Positions 11,062-20,409 of a stretch of 64,000 nt of DNA are shown one piece after another. This DNA is from Gammaproteobacteria bacterium. GTDB lineage: Bacteria > Pseudomonadota > Gammaproteobacteria > JAKBBU01. Position numbers and translations under genes: made by a program. The notes under the pieces were generated by a model. It had not been told where the DNA came from, did no database searches, and was given only the letters and a program-made list of their open reading frames with translations. Within the stretch, counting starts at the first letter, position 1. Each line of letters opens with the position of its first letter. The stretch lies in assembly GCA_021773195.1 (NCBI GenBank), contig JAJFKN010000055.1, positions 1-64,000 on the forward strand, given 5' to 3'.

Positions 11062-14000
11062 ATGGATGGCTTCATCAAGTATTTTATCCATAAGCCCGTG
11101 GTTGCCTGGGTAGCCAATCTTATTTTATTATTGGCCGGTTTAGTTTGTATTAGCCAATTACCCATCAAGCAATACCCTAATGTCGCTGCAAATGCGATTA
11201 CTATAAAGACTGCTTATTCTGGCGCCGACGCCCAGACGGTTTCTAATTTCATAACAACACCCATTGAGAATGCCTTAACTCAAGTGAGTGGTGTGGATTA
11301 TATTACGTCCACTAGTTCTTTAGGGCAGAGCTCCATTATTATAAACTTAACCATTGGCACTCCCATTACAGAGTCTTTGGCTCAAGTCCAAGCGGCCGTG
11401 ACGCAAGTGCAAAGTGACTTACCCAGTGATGCTAAATCCCCTCAAATCACGCCAAATAGTGGGATAAATCCACCTATTATTTTCGTTGCTTTTCAAAGTG
11501 ACAGCATGAATCCTGAGCAAATCACCGATTTCTTGCAGCGAGTGGTGGTGAATCAACTGCAGGCCATTAACGGAGTACAAAAGGCTCGCATTATGGGAGA
11601 GCGGGATTATGCTATGCGTATTAATCTTAGTCCGCCACGTATGCGCAGTTACAATGTCTCGCCCAGTGATGTCATCACTGCGATTAATAATCAAAATGTC
11701 ATTAGTGCAGTGGGGACGCTTTACGGCAAAGATGTGCAATACGATTTGACGGCCAATACCGATGTGCAAACAGAAAAAGCCTTTAATGACTTGATTGTGG
11801 CTAATAACAAAGGCAGCCTCGTGCGTTTAAAGGATATTGGTAAAGCAGAATTGGGGGCTTTGGATTTAAATACAGCCAGCATTATTAATGGCAAGGTAAG
11901 CTTAAATGTGGGGGTCATTACCTATCCCGACGCTAATGAATTAGCAGTGGCCAAGGCCGTGCGCAACATAATACCCCGCATACAGCAGGAGTTACCGCCA
12001 GGCTTAACAGCTAAAGTCATTATTGATAAAGGTATTTTCATTAAAAAATCCCTGGAAGAAGTGTTGGTCACTTTGGTCTTAGCTATTTTCTTTGTGGGCT
12101 TGGTTATGTTGCTAGCCTTAGGATCTTGGCGTGCCGCATTGATACCAGTTGTTACCATTCCCTTTGCCATGATTGGCACGGGCATTCTCATGGCGGCCTT
12201 GGGCTATAGTATTAATACCATTACCCTGTTGGCCTGGGTGCTGGCCATCGGTTTGGTGGTGGATGATAGCATTGTGGTGGTGGAAAACATCCAGCGTCAT
12301 CTCAGCCACGGTGAGATCCGTGCTTCAGCTGCTTATCTAGGCATGCGGGAAATCTGCTTTGCTATTATTGCCATGTCCTTTACCCTGGTGGCAGTTTACG
12401 CGCCCATTGGTGTGGTGAGCGGCATCGTGGGTGAATTATTCCGCCAATTTGCCTTTACTCTGGCTTTCTCCGTGATCCTTTCGGGTTTTATTGCTATCAC
12501 CCTTTCACCCATGCTCAGTTCGCGCGTATTAACACAGCGAGAATCAGCCTTTAAGCACCGTATTGATGGTTATACCGCAACATTAACCCAGAAATATAAG
12601 GATGTATTGGTCTGGCTGTTGGATCGCCAAAAAGTGATTTTTGCCATGACGGTGTTGCTCGTAGGGGGGGGGCTGTTGAGTTTTATTTTATTGCCCAGTG
12701 CCTTGGCGCCAAAAGAAGATGAAGGCTTAGTAAATGCTTACATGGAGGGGCCTGCTGACGCTAATATCAACTATATGGTGAAGAATCTGAGTCAAATGTC
12801 AAAAATAATAAAAACCATACCGGAAGTATCTAATAATGTGCTGATTGCTGGTATTCCTTACGGAGTGAATAGCGGTATTGCACGGATTCGGTTGGTGGAT
12901 TGGTCTAAGCGCAAACGGGATTCGGCACAAGTAGCTACAGAGTTACGTGATAAATTCTCTAAAGTAACGGGTTTGTCGCTCTTTACTTATGAGCCGCCTC
13001 CTTTGCCTGGCGCAGGTAATTTACCTTTATCTATCGTTATAGAAACGGCAAAAAGTAATGATTATAAAGGGTTATATGCGGCAGCGGAAAAATTAAAACA
13101 GGTCGCGATGGACAATCCTGGGATCAGTAATGCGCGTATCGATATGAAAATTGATAAGCCCACCTATAACTTAACCATCGATCGCAATGACGCCTATGAA
13201 AGCGGCGTTAGCATGCGTCAATTGGCTGATGCTTTGAATATGCTTTTTGCTCAGCCCCAGCAATATCAGTTTTCTATGGAGGGGCGTAGCTATTACGCAG
13301 TACCGGAATTAATGCGTAATTATCGTTATGCCAGCAATAAAAACGTCATTAAGATGATTTATGTGCGCGGTACTAATGATACCCTGATTCCTTTATCAAA
13401 TTTTGTAACCACGACTCAACAAGTCGTGCCCGAGAGCATCAACCATTTTCAGGGCCTATTATCAGCCACCCTATCGGCCACCTTAAAACCAGGATATACC
13501 ATTGGGCAAGCGGTCAATTACTTTGATGATTATATTCAGCAGCAATGGGGGGGGCAATACATTGTAGATTACGCCGGCCAATCCCGTCAGTTTATGCAGG
13601 CCAACGCTAACTTCGAAATTACCTTTATTTTCGCATTAATTTTGATTTATTTAATTCTGTGTGCGCAATTTGAAAGTTTTGTGGACCCACTTATTATTAT
13701 GCTGACGGTGCCTTTATCCATTAGCGGTGGTCTAATTTTCTTGAGGATAACAGGCAGCAGTTTAAATATTTATAGCCAAATTGGCTTGGTCACATTAATC
13801 GGATTGATTACAAAGCATGGTATTTTGATCGTAGATTTCGCCAAAAAACGCTTTAAACAAGGTGTTTTCAGCCCGAGGGAAGCCATCCTCGAAGCTGCTG
13901 GTTTGCGCTTAAGGCCCATATTAATGACCACCGTGGCCATGGTCATGGGCGCTATTCCTCTAATCATTAATCATGGTCCCGGGGCCCATGCTCGTGAACA

Positions 14001-14106
14001 GCTGGGCTGGGTCATAGCCGGCGGTATGTTGCTGGGGACCTTCTTTTCCCTCTTTGTGATTCCTTGGGTGTATCAGTGGCGCTTGCAGGCTATGAGGCGG
14101 GCTTAG
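11062..14106 (+). CDS. RND-family multidrug efflux permease
   Basis: 1014 residues, close to AcrB/MexB size. It starts MDGFIKYFIHKPVVAWV and follows the RND plan of TM1, porter loop, TM2-6, hydrophobic core, second porter loop, TM8-12. Proton-relay residues are visible: the Asp pair in GLVVDDSIVVVEN (about 400-401) and the Lys in LITKHGILIVDFA (about 917). It exports hydrophobic or amphiphilic compounds using the proton gradient with the adjacent adaptor. Substrates cannot be predicted. Its 3' end overlaps, tail to tail, a degraded gene on the other strand by 17 bp. Confidence 0.93.
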   Translation: MDGFIKYFIHKPVVAWVANLILLLAGLVCISQLPIKQYPNVAANAITIKTAYSGADAQTVSNFITTPIENALTQVSGVDYITSTSSLGQSSIIINLTIGTPITESLAQVQAAVTQVQSDLPSDAKSPQITPNSGINPPIIFVAFQSDSMNPEQITDFLQRVVVNQLQAINGVQKARIMGERDYAMRINLSPPRMRSYNVSPSDVITAINNQNVISAVGTLYGKDVQYDLTANTDVQTEKAFNDLIVANNKGSLVRLKDIGKAELGALDLNTASIINGKVSLNVGVITYPDANELAVAKAVRNIIPRIQQELPPGLTAKVIIDKGIFIKKSLEEVLVTLVLAIFFVGLVMLLALGSWRAALIPVVTIPFAMIGTGILMAALGYSINTITLLAWVLAIGLVVDDSIVVVENIQRHLSHGEIRASAAYLGMREICFAIIAMSFTLVAVYAPIGVVSGIVGELFRQFAFTLAFSVILSGFIAITLSPMLSSRVLTQRESAFKHRIDGYTATLTQKYKDVLVWLLDRQKVIFAMTVLLVGGGLLSFILLPSALAPKEDEGLVNAYMEGPADANINYMVKNLSQMSKIIKTIPEVSNNVLIAGIPYGVNSGIARIRLVDWSKRKRDSAQVATELRDKFSKVTGLSLFTYEPPPLPGAGNLPLSIVIETAKSNDYKGLYAAAEKLKQVAMDNPGISNARIDMKIDKPTYNLTIDRNDAYESGVSMRQLADALNMLFAQPQQYQFSMEGRSYYAVPELMRNYRYASNKNVIKMIYVRGTNDTLIPLSNFVTTTQQVVPESINHFQGLLSATLSATLKPGYTIGQAVNYFDDYIQQQWGGQYIVDYAGQSRQFMQANANFEITFIFALILIYLILCAQFESFVDPLIIMLTVPLSISGGLIFLRITGSSLNIYSQIGLVTLIGLITKHGILIVDFAKKRFKQGVFSPREAILEAAGLRLRPILMTTVAMVMGAIPLIINHGPGAHAREQLGWVIAGGMLLGTFFSLFVIPWVYQWRLQAMRRA

Positions 14107-14577
14107 TTTTGGCTGTTTCATTCGTTGCTATTAAATAACGTTTTAAGCCGGGTTTTTCCACTTTGTACTCACCTTTTTTTATTTGACTTACTAAATGCTT
14201 GTCAATTAAGTGCTGTAATGCTCTTTGTACATTGGGTTGGATACCTTTTACGTTGGTTTTTTTGCAACTTTTGCTAATAATTCTTTTGAGAATGGATTTT
14301 TTCCTGACGACAGAGCAAGGAACACTAAGGTATCGATGGGCTTCATTTCCTTGGCTATTTCATGGGAGCCTTCTGCGGCTTCCATAAGTTGCAGTATATA
14401 ATTTGATGATGTTGATATTCCAAGCTGATTTTGCGAATAGAGGGTATGAGTTACAGTTCTTGAATGGGCTGCCAAGTAAAACCCATGCACCATTATTCGG
14501 CTCCAGTCCAAGCCAGGAAGCTTGCGGTGAGCATGATGTAGTACCCTGCATGGCGCCTGGCCAGGTGGTTTAAGCCG
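14090..14577 (-). pseudogene. Degraded P-loop ATPase C-terminal fragment with frameshift
   Basis: On the minus strand one frame is open from 14577 and reads IDTLVFLALSSGKNPFSKEL then LLAKVAKK before hitting a stop. Adding one A to the run of seven A at 14262-14268 restores a continuous frame (NVKGIQPNVQRALQHLIDKH, LVSQIKKGEYKVEKPGLKRYL) to a TAG at 14090-14092. The pattern resembles the winged-helix C-terminus of archaeal-type AAA ATPases, like that of the intact ATPase at 24432-25547. The nucleotide-binding part is missing. A sequencing slip in the homopolymer could explain the frameshift but not the lost N-terminus. Confidence 0.45.
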
Positions 14578-14583
14578 CTAAGT

Positions 14584-15675
14584 TTATCTTTCAAGCTTTG
14601 ATGGCAAGGCTTCCTCATGAGCCGGCATCATATCTTCACTAAAAAGAGACATGCGATTTTTGCCGTTTAGTTTGGAATAATACATGGCCTTATCTGCCTT
14701 TGCCATGAGGGTTTTTAAGTTGTCGGCTTGTTCAGGAAAGCTGGCTACCCCAAGGCTAGCGGATGTGGAGATTTTCTTCTCTCCAACCCGCAGAGGCGAA
14801 TCTTGGATCATTTGTCGAATACGCTCCGCGGCAGCTGCCGCGCCCGCTTTATCAATTTCAGGTAATAACACAATAAACTCATCGCCCCCATAACGGGCCA
14901 ATACATCGGACGTCCGTAAACAAAATTGAATGGAATCGGCCACTAGCTTGATCAGATTATCGCCTGCTTTATGACCGTGGGTATCATTAACACCTTTTAA
15001 GTTGTCAGAGTCTATCATGATGACAGAGAGGGGGTGGTTGTAACGCTTGCTGCGGTCCATTTCCCTTTCCAGCGCTTGGTCAAAGGCGCGAATATTCAAT
15101 TTGCCAGTTAGCGCATCATGCTCTGATAAATAGGTCATGCGGCGCTGGGTATCATGGATGCCACGCGAGAGCATCATTGTTAAATAGGCAATAATGAGAA
15201 CGGGGGCTAAATGCAGGATAAAGCTGCGTAAAAACTCCAAAGAGAACATGTCAATAGAGAGTACGGCATAGCTTAAGTACAAATAGCAGCTTAAGACTAG
15301 GGCGATCATGCAAAATGTCGTAGTGCGACTTAAAATCAAAGCGCTGGTAATTACGGCCACAATGTACAGCTCTAATAATGGCGAGTCAATTTTCCCTGTG
15401 TTCCATACGATCCAAGAAATAAAGGCTAGCATGACCCATACCTTAGTGTTCATTAGCCAAGGTTCTGAGCGTTGTTGGGTACTTAATAAGTTGGAAAGAA
15501 AGACAAATAAGGCGTAACTAGCAACACCTAAAATAATACTGAATTCATGGCTGATCATGGTGCCGGGAGTTACGAAATACAAAATCACCAATAGTAACAA
15601 GAGCCACTCAATTTCGGCAATGGTGCGCAAGAATCCCTTTAGCTCATCCTGCAGGATGCTGAAGCCGCTTTCCAT
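14584..15675 (-). CDS. Membrane diguanylate cyclase (GGDEF)
   Basis: 363 residues: about six hydrophobic membrane segments (roughly 23-175), then a GGDEF domain. The active site is intact (RYGGDEF, GGDEF at 263-267), and an RTSD inhibitory I-site lies exactly five residues before it (254-257). Nucleotide-binding and metal residues MIDSDNLKGVND and GHKAGDN are present. It should make cyclic-di-GMP from two GTP, subject to product inhibition. The usual LTGLPNR is LTGKLNIR. No EAL protein or effector is adjacent; the membrane part is presumably a sensor. Confidence 0.9.
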   Translation of the reverse strand: MESGFSILQDELKGFLRTIAEIEWLLLLLVILYFVTPGTMISHEFSIILGVASYALFVFLSNLLSTQQRSEPWLMNTKVWVMLAFISWIVWNTGKIDSPLLELYIVAVITSALILSRTTTFCMIALVLSCYLYLSYAVLSIDMFSLEFLRSFILHLAPVLIIAYLTMMLSRGIHDTQRRMTYLSEHDALTGKLNIRAFDQALEREMDRSKRYNHPLSVIMIDSDNLKGVNDTHGHKAGDNLIKLVADSIQFCLRTSDVLARYGGDEFIVLLPEIDKAGAAAAAERIRQMIQDSPLRVGEKKISTSASLGVASFPEQADNLKTLMAKADKAMYYSKLNGKNRMSLFSEDMMPAHEEALPSKLER

Positions 15676-15799
15676 ATTTGTATTTACCTACCAGGTGGTC
15701 TGTTCTGTGCTAAATTAATCCTACCTATTATAGGTCAGCAAGCGAGATATCGCCTGATCCTTTACAAAAAAATTTTATGGGCCGATGGGCGGTTGCCCA

Positions 15800-15982
15800 C
15801 TAGCGCAACATCATCACACAAAAGGCGATGAGCAAGATAAGGCCTATGGCCAGCAAGCCCATGGTGCGGGCTGTTTTAAAGAAGTTTTCTTTGCTGAAGG
15901 CTGCTTTGTTGCCTTTGATGGTGCGATATAACCACCAGCCAACGAATGCAGCTAAAAGAAGCGCAATAATTTGTTCCCACAT
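15800..15982 (-). CDS. Small two-TM membrane protein
   Basis: 60 residues starting MWEQIIALLLAAFVGWWLYR at the ATG at 15982-15980, with GAGGA upstream. Two hydrophobic segments (about 4-20 and 40-58) flank a basic, polar loop (TIKGNKAAFSKENFF). A longer frame back to 16063 overlaps the upstream gene and lacks a ribosome site. It starts 4 bp after the hydrolase gene stop and is probably in the same operon. I do not recognise a named family; function is unknown. Confidence 0.7.
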   Translation of the reverse strand: MWEQIIALLLAAFVGWWLYRTIKGNKAAFSKENFFKTARTMGLLAIGLILLIAFCVMMLR

Positions 15983-15986
15983 GAAT

Positions 15987-17048
15987 TTAATCCTCGTTGA
16001 ATGCCAATTCATTGGCAATGGGTAAAAAATAATCCTCAACTTTTTGCGGCAGGCTACTATCATCTATCTGTTCAGGCTGCCATTGAGGTCGGTTTGTTTT
16101 TTCAATAAGTTTGCTTCTAATCCCCTCAAAAAAGTCGCTATCATGCATGAACTTCTGGGATAATCTAAAGTCTGTAATGATGCATGCGTCGAATGAAAAG
16201 TGAGCATATTGAGATAATTGTTCAAGGGTCACCGCCAGGCTGGTAGGGGCCATGGTATTTAATAGCGCCAGGGTCTTTTGGGCCCAATCGTTGCTATCTT
16301 CGGCTAATGTCTGAAAAATATCGTTTAAAGTCGCATGATGGAATGCTTCTTTAATTTTGCTTAGAGATGTTTCCAGGGCCGATGGCCCGGGAGGCTGACA
16401 AAAAGATAGGCAAACCTCTTGAACCCTTTCGTGGGGCTGATGGTCCCAATGGATTTCTCTTAAAGCCCCCAAAAAGTCATCCAGTTGTTTCGCAGCAACT
16501 TGGAATCGAGCCAGTTTAGAAAAAATAGCGTCAGAAGACGACATCTTATAACCTGTTAGCGACAAATAGCGTCCGAGCGGGCCTTGCCGGGATAGTGGGT
16601 AGCCCACGCCTACATCGGGGAAGAGACCAATGCTGCATTCTGGCATGGCCAATAAAGAGCGCTCGGTGACTAACCCATGGGAGCCGTGAATGCCAATTCC
16701 CAGGCCGCCGCCCATGGTGATCCCATCCATGAGGGCAATGTAGGGTTTGGGGAAGTGGAAGATGCGGCGATTCATGCGATACTCGCTGGCGAAGAAATCG
16801 CGGCAATAATCTGTGCCACGAGCAGCATAGACTTGGCGCACATCACCGCCGGCACAAAAAGCTCTGTCGCCTTCGCCGCGAATGACCACGGCTTTGATGC
16901 TGCCATCATGCTGCCATAGGTTTAATTGTTGTTCTACGCCCTGGCACATTTCAAGAGTCAATGCATTGAGGGCTTGGGGGCGGCTTAAGGTGATAAGGCC
17001 AATGCTGCCAGATTTTCCCGCAAGGGCTTCAAATAAAACGTCAGGCAT
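15987..17048 (-). CDS. 3-hydroxyisobutyryl-CoA hydrolase-like crotonase
   Basis: 353 residues, the length of HIBCH-type proteins rather than the 260 of enoyl-CoA hydratases. The crotonase core carries AFCAGGDVRQVY, GITMGGGLGIGIHG (oxyanion hole), and MPECSIGLFPDVGVGYPLSR, which matches the HIBCH active site (Glu then Asp). It would hydrolyse 3-hydroxyisobutyryl-CoA in valine breakdown; a related acyl-CoA hydrolase/isomerase is possible. It follows the enoyl-CoA hydratase gene by 1 bp, so the two likely form one degradation step pair. Confidence 0.85.
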   Translation of the reverse strand: MPDVLFEALAGKSGSIGLITLSRPQALNALTLEMCQGVEQQLNLWQHDGSIKAVVIRGEGDRAFCAGGDVRQVYAARGTDYCRDFFASEYRMNRRIFHFPKPYIALMDGITMGGGLGIGIHGSHGLVTERSLLAMPECSIGLFPDVGVGYPLSRQGPLGRYLSLTGYKMSSSDAIFSKLARFQVAAKQLDDFLGALREIHWDHQPHERVQEVCLSFCQPPGPSALETSLSKIKEAFHHATLNDIFQTLAEDSNDWAQKTLALLNTMAPTSLAVTLEQLSQYAHFSFDACIITDFRLSQKFMHDSDFFEGIRSKLIEKTNRPQWQPEQIDDSSLPQKVEDYFLPIANELAFNED

Positions 17049-17049
17049 A

Positions 17050-17841
17050 TTATTTTCCTGTAAATCTTGGGGCGCGTTTTTCTAAAAAGGCTGCCACGCC
17101 TTCGTGCTTATCCTCGGTACCGCAGCACAGAGTAAATTGTTTCGCTTCCAATTCCATGGCCTCCTCCAAGGGTAAATCAAAACCCTCGTGAATGCTTTGC
17201 ATGGTAGCCGCAAGAGCAAAAGGTCCCTGTTCAATAATAGATTCTAACAGGCTCTGCCCTCGAGACAATAAAACATGGGGTTCTTGCACTTCTGAAACCA
17301 ACCCCCAATCCAAGGCTTCTTGCGCTTCCATGGAGCGACCCGTGAGGCATAATTCCATGGCGCGCCCTTTACCCACCAAGCGGGCTAAACGTTGGGTGCC
17401 GCCAAAGCCTGGGATAACACCTAATTTAACTTCAGGTTGGGCGAATTTCGCTTTATTAGAAGCGATACGTAAGGTGGCCGCCATGGCTAATTCGCAACCG
17501 CCGCCAAAGGCATAACCGTTAATGGCAGCAAGGGAAGGTTTGCACATAGATTCCAGTTTTTGAAAAATCTGTTGCCCGCGGCGCGCAAATTCATAACCCG
17601 ATTGACTATCCAAGCTAGCCAAACCGCTAATATCCGCACCGGCACAAAAAGCCTTGCCTTGGCCCGTCAGTAATAGAGCTTTAATTTTAGGCATATTCAC
17701 CACAGCATCAAACAGAAGATTTAATTCTTGCAACAAAGCATCATTAAGGGAGTTCAAAGCATCAGGTCGATTCAGGTGGCAAATCAAAATGCCCGAGGCG
17801 GTTAGTTCTGTTGTTACGCATTGATAATTGGGTTCCGTCAC
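17050..17841 (-). CDS. Enoyl-CoA hydratase
   Basis: 263 residues, standard crotonase. Oxyanion-hole segments AFCAGADISG and GYAFGGGCELAMAATLRI are present, and both catalytic glutamates appear (GGCELA and QPEVKLGVIPGFGGTQRL). It hydrates trans-2-enoyl-CoA to 3-hydroxyacyl-CoA. Paired with the downstream HIBCH-like gene it fits valine or short-chain acyl-CoA catabolism. It is first in the minus-strand run; its promoter lies in the gap before 18358. Confidence 0.9.
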   Translation of the reverse strand: MTEPNYQCVTTELTASGILICHLNRPDALNSLNDALLQELNLLFDAVVNMPKIKALLLTGQGKAFCAGADISGLASLDSQSGYEFARRGQQIFQKLESMCKPSLAAINGYAFGGGCELAMAATLRIASNKAKFAQPEVKLGVIPGFGGTQRLARLVGKGRAMELCLTGRSMEAQEALDWGLVSEVQEPHVLLSRGQSLLESIIEQGPFALAATMQSIHEGFDLPLEEAMELEAKQFTLCCGTEDKHEGVAAFLEKRAPRFTGK

Positions 17842-18069
17842 GACACACCTCCATTTCTAACATCATTCCCCCCTGTGAAGATAGGCCTGGACTTGCTGCT
17901 TATAGCCCAGGGGCAAGATATACAGGAGTTACCTTCAGCATCACAGTGGAATTACACGTAATACCGCCCACGTCATTCCGGAAGTATGCGCCGCAAAATG
18001 TCCCGAATCCATAGCATAACACTTCGCCTTGACTCCATGATAGATTAGGCAAGCGGAAATCAAATGATA

Positions 18070-18094
18070 TAACGTAATACACTTAATTACGTTA
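18070..18094. promoter_or_regulatory. 9-bp inverted repeat in the 17842-18357 gap
   Basis: TAACGTAAT and ATTACGTTA flank a 7-bp spacer, 15 bp upstream of the larger cassette dyad. The 516-bp gap otherwise shows no gene; it holds divergent promoters for the enoyl-CoA hydratase gene and the membrane F-box-like gene. Confidence 0.4.
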
Positions 18095-18109
18095 CGATAA
18101 GCCGCTCCA

Positions 18110-18246
18110 TTACTGATAATTACCATTATCAGTAATCCTGGACTAACAACCCTTAATGACAGAAAGAACTAGAAAATCAATCCAATAGTATGCCAAAGGT
18201 GCTGTAAAGATAAAAGTGGATACAGCGAGCCATTTTGCGTTATAAT
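18110..18246 (+). promoter_or_regulatory. Dyad-promoter cassette, copy A
   Basis: TTACTGATAAT-TACC-ATTATCAGTAA (18110-18135) is a perfect 11-4-11 dyad. Downstream are a degenerate form of the conserved CTAGAAAGACAG block and a promoter, TGGATA (18217-18222) and TATAAT (18241-18246), with an 18-bp spacer. It drives the gene starting at 18358. This copy diverges after the -10, unlike copies B, D and E. Confidence 0.6.
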
Positions 18247-18357
18247 CACCCGATGCAGGTAGTTAAGTAGAACATCAAAAAGCATGGGGTTAATGTATTT
18301 ATACACGGCCAATATGACTTGAATTTGACAAAATAATGATAAATAGGAGCTGGGCAC

Positions 18358-19902
18358 ATGTATCGCCGATTTCTTTCCTGCATAGGCTGCTTAGATGCCA
18401 CCTCTCAGTCAGCTGAATCTACTGACACATCAAATGAAATGGCCCAAGTTAGATTATACGAGCGCCTGGCTCTTGGTTTGCAATATACATTTGCTGCTCA
18501 AATAGTAGGAGGCGAGCTAGAAGAAGATTCGCATTCAACCATAGAGAAAGCGGTAAGCTTACCGAATGAGATTATGGCGCATATCCTTTGGCTAACAAAG
18601 GATGAGCAGCTCCAATCACTCATTACTTCAACCATGGCTACAAATAAACGCTTCAAGAGCTATTATTTAATGCACGTTACTGAAGCCATTAAAGAGATTT
18701 GCGCTATTTATAGTATCTCCCCTACAATTACAGACAAAACAGAAATAGGTCGTCTTGCCATCCGGTATTTAGCTTATAAACCGAAAGAAATGTTAGATGT
18801 AAGTGTTTTGCAAGGCTTATCAGCTATGATTGTGAATTCAAATTATCTTCATGAGGCTGAAAGACACTCAAGCTTTGATGGTTTTTTAAGTCTCCAGCCT
18901 TATTTTGACAGAAGAAGTATCTCGTACATTAATAAACATTACATAAGGTTTCATAATGAAGGGCCTTTGTACAACCCTAGCCGTGGCGAAAGATTTGAAG
19001 TTGCTTGCTGCAACGCTATCCTATTTGGCGACTGTGGTTGTTATCATAAGGATATTATATTATTTTTTGGCCGCTCTTTGGTGTTGCTTACCCATATTAT
19101 GGGTATTGCTTTGCAAATCAGCTCAATATTACAGGTTATTATCCCTCAAAGTCCTGTTTTTATGTGGTGGCAGCCTTTTTCTGACGATAGACATTTTTAT
19201 TCAGCACCTCTATTTTATCTCACCCCGATTGAGGCATTTATTGCTATCACCTGTTTAAGCTACCTTGTGTCATTTTGTTGTCCTAAAGGAAGCGGTTGTG
19301 CGGACTGTCCGCCCGAGTTTGTCCCTGTTACTTTAAATTTTTCACTTGCAGTAGTGCTGGGTCTTTCAACTTTGAGTTTGGCACTTCCGCAAAGTGGCGC
19401 GACCGGCAGCCTTTCATTAGCTACGGCATCTTTGTTGAATAAAGAGAAATATGCCAATAATCAGTATGATTTTGATAGCAATACAACGCATTGGTATACA
19501 ACAGTGAACACCATAATTCTTGGCTTCTACCTCCTGTTCTGGGTTTTGTTTATTTTTTATATGTTGGCTCCCCGTATTATTTATCCATGCGAAACTATGG
19601 ACTGGTGTTCTGGCTTAATTAAATATAAAAAGTTGTTAAGTCACTGGGATAAATCAAGTTCGCCCGGCTTTCCTAAAAAAGATATTATTGACGAGCTCAA
19701 TTTATCAGGGTTGGATGATGTTGTTATCGACATAGCATCTGATGATGAAGGGAGCGACCTAACAGGAATGAGTCCATATGACTACCACTCTATGACTAGC
19801 CGAATTGGCCTCTATCCTAGTAGTATCGACAGCAGTTATGGCGCAATTAATTATTCGAGGGATGTAGATGAAGGTTACGTATCAAAGCATAAGCGAAGAT
19901 AA
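18358..19902 (+). CDS. Membrane protein with F-box-like motif
   Basis: 514 residues with no recognised full-length family. An F-box-like segment near residues 66-105 (SLPNEIMAHILWLTKDEQLQ, then ATNKRFKSY) has the Leu-Pro-x-Glu-Ile pattern of F-boxes. Four hydrophobic segments follow (about 231-261, 281-307, 319-341, 378-407), with a Cys-rich stretch (CCPKGSGCADC) between. The C-terminus is acidic and Ser/Tyr-rich. F-box proteins normally recruit host SCF ubiquitin ligases, so a role in a host cell membrane is possible but inferred. Start ATG has AGGAG 9 bp upstream. It is controlled by cassette copy A. No secretion signal is evident. Confidence 0.65.
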   Translation: MYRRFLSCIGCLDATSQSAESTDTSNEMAQVRLYERLALGLQYTFAAQIVGGELEEDSHSTIEKAVSLPNEIMAHILWLTKDEQLQSLITSTMATNKRFKSYYLMHVTEAIKEICAIYSISPTITDKTEIGRLAIRYLAYKPKEMLDVSVLQGLSAMIVNSNYLHEAERHSSFDGFLSLQPYFDRRSISYINKHYIRFHNEGPLYNPSRGERFEVACCNAILFGDCGCYHKDIILFFGRSLVLLTHIMGIALQISSILQVIIPQSPVFMWWQPFSDDRHFYSAPLFYLTPIEAFIAITCLSYLVSFCCPKGSGCADCPPEFVPVTLNFSLAVVLGLSTLSLALPQSGATGSLSLATASLLNKEKYANNQYDFDSNTTHWYTTVNTIILGFYLLFWVLFIFYMLAPRIIYPCETMDWCSGLIKYKKLLSHWDKSSSPGFPKKDIIDELNLSGLDDVVIDIASDDEGSDLTGMSPYDYHSMTSRIGLYPSSIDSSYGAINYSRDVDEGYVSKHKRR

Positions 19903-20098
19903 GTATGTTTTAGCGTGATAGCATTACTTGCAGAAGAGACTGCAGCGTGCTGCGTCTCACAAGGCTGTGCAAAGGACAGACTCGACTGGGCTGAACGCTA
20001 TCGGCCTTTCTTCAAATCAAGCTCAGGTGGATGGCACCAGAGCTATGCAACTCGTTGATTATACATAATTAAACTCATTAAATTCCAAGTTATCCCAA
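19903..20098. other. Gap with a possible coding remnant
   Basis: No convincing gene. One frame (GTG 19915 to TGA 20058, 47 codons) reads CCVSQGCAKDRLDWAERYRP and could be an old gene fragment, but it has no ribosome site. The rest is AT-rich. Confidence 0.3.
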
Positions 20099-20276
20099 TT
20101 ACTGATAATTGCCATTATCAGAAACCTTGCGTCCAGGATAAAAGAACTAGAAAGACAGTCGTTTAATAGGCATCCTCATCATCTAGCGGCCAAATTGTAG
20201 ATATCCGGGTTGGGTTGCTTTATAATTGCCCGAATTATAACTATTTATCCTAATTCAAAGAAAAAGAGAGGCCGCC
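20099..20276 (+). promoter_or_regulatory. Dyad-promoter cassette, copy B (orphaned)
   Basis: TTACTGATAAT-TGCC-ATTATCAGAAA (20099-20124), then GTCCAGGAT, CTAGAAAGACAGTCG, and a promoter TAGATA (20198-20203)-17 bp-TATAAT (20221-20226). The -10 lies in a second dyad, TTATAATT-GCCCG-AATTATAA. It matches copies D and E nearly base for base along about 178 bp, but the reading frame it should serve is broken. Confidence 0.7.
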
Positions 20277-20318
20277 TTGCAAAGACAGCCTACGATGATA
20301 CAAGAAGAAATCATTTAA
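20277..20318 (+). pseudogene. Truncated start of an M-Q-R-Q family gene
   Basis: TTG CAA AGA CAG CCT follows cassette B at exactly the place where copies D and E have ATG CAA AGA CAG. It then stops after 13 codons. This looks like the 5' stub of a lost ankyrin/F-box-type gene, with the AbiE operon now occupying the space downstream. Confidence 0.5.
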
Positions 20319-20350
20319 GCGCGTGCGCGATCTGGGCAATATGCAAATAT

Positions 20351-20395
20351 TTGACATGTAGCCAGTATGTCGTATAATGGGCGACATACTGGCTA
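20351..20395 (+). promoter_or_regulatory. abiE promoter inside a 14-bp operator dyad
   Basis: TTGACA (20351-20356) and TATAAT (20373-20378), 16-bp spacer, form a near-consensus sigma70 promoter. TAGCCAGTATGTCG (20359-20372) and CGACATACTGGCTA (20382-20395) are a perfect 14-bp inverted repeat, and the -10 sits in its 9-bp loop. AbiEi antitoxins are known to repress their own promoter through inverted repeats, so this is almost certainly the AbiEi operator. Confidence 0.85.
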
Positions 20396-20409
20396 TTTTT
20401 GTGGTTAAG

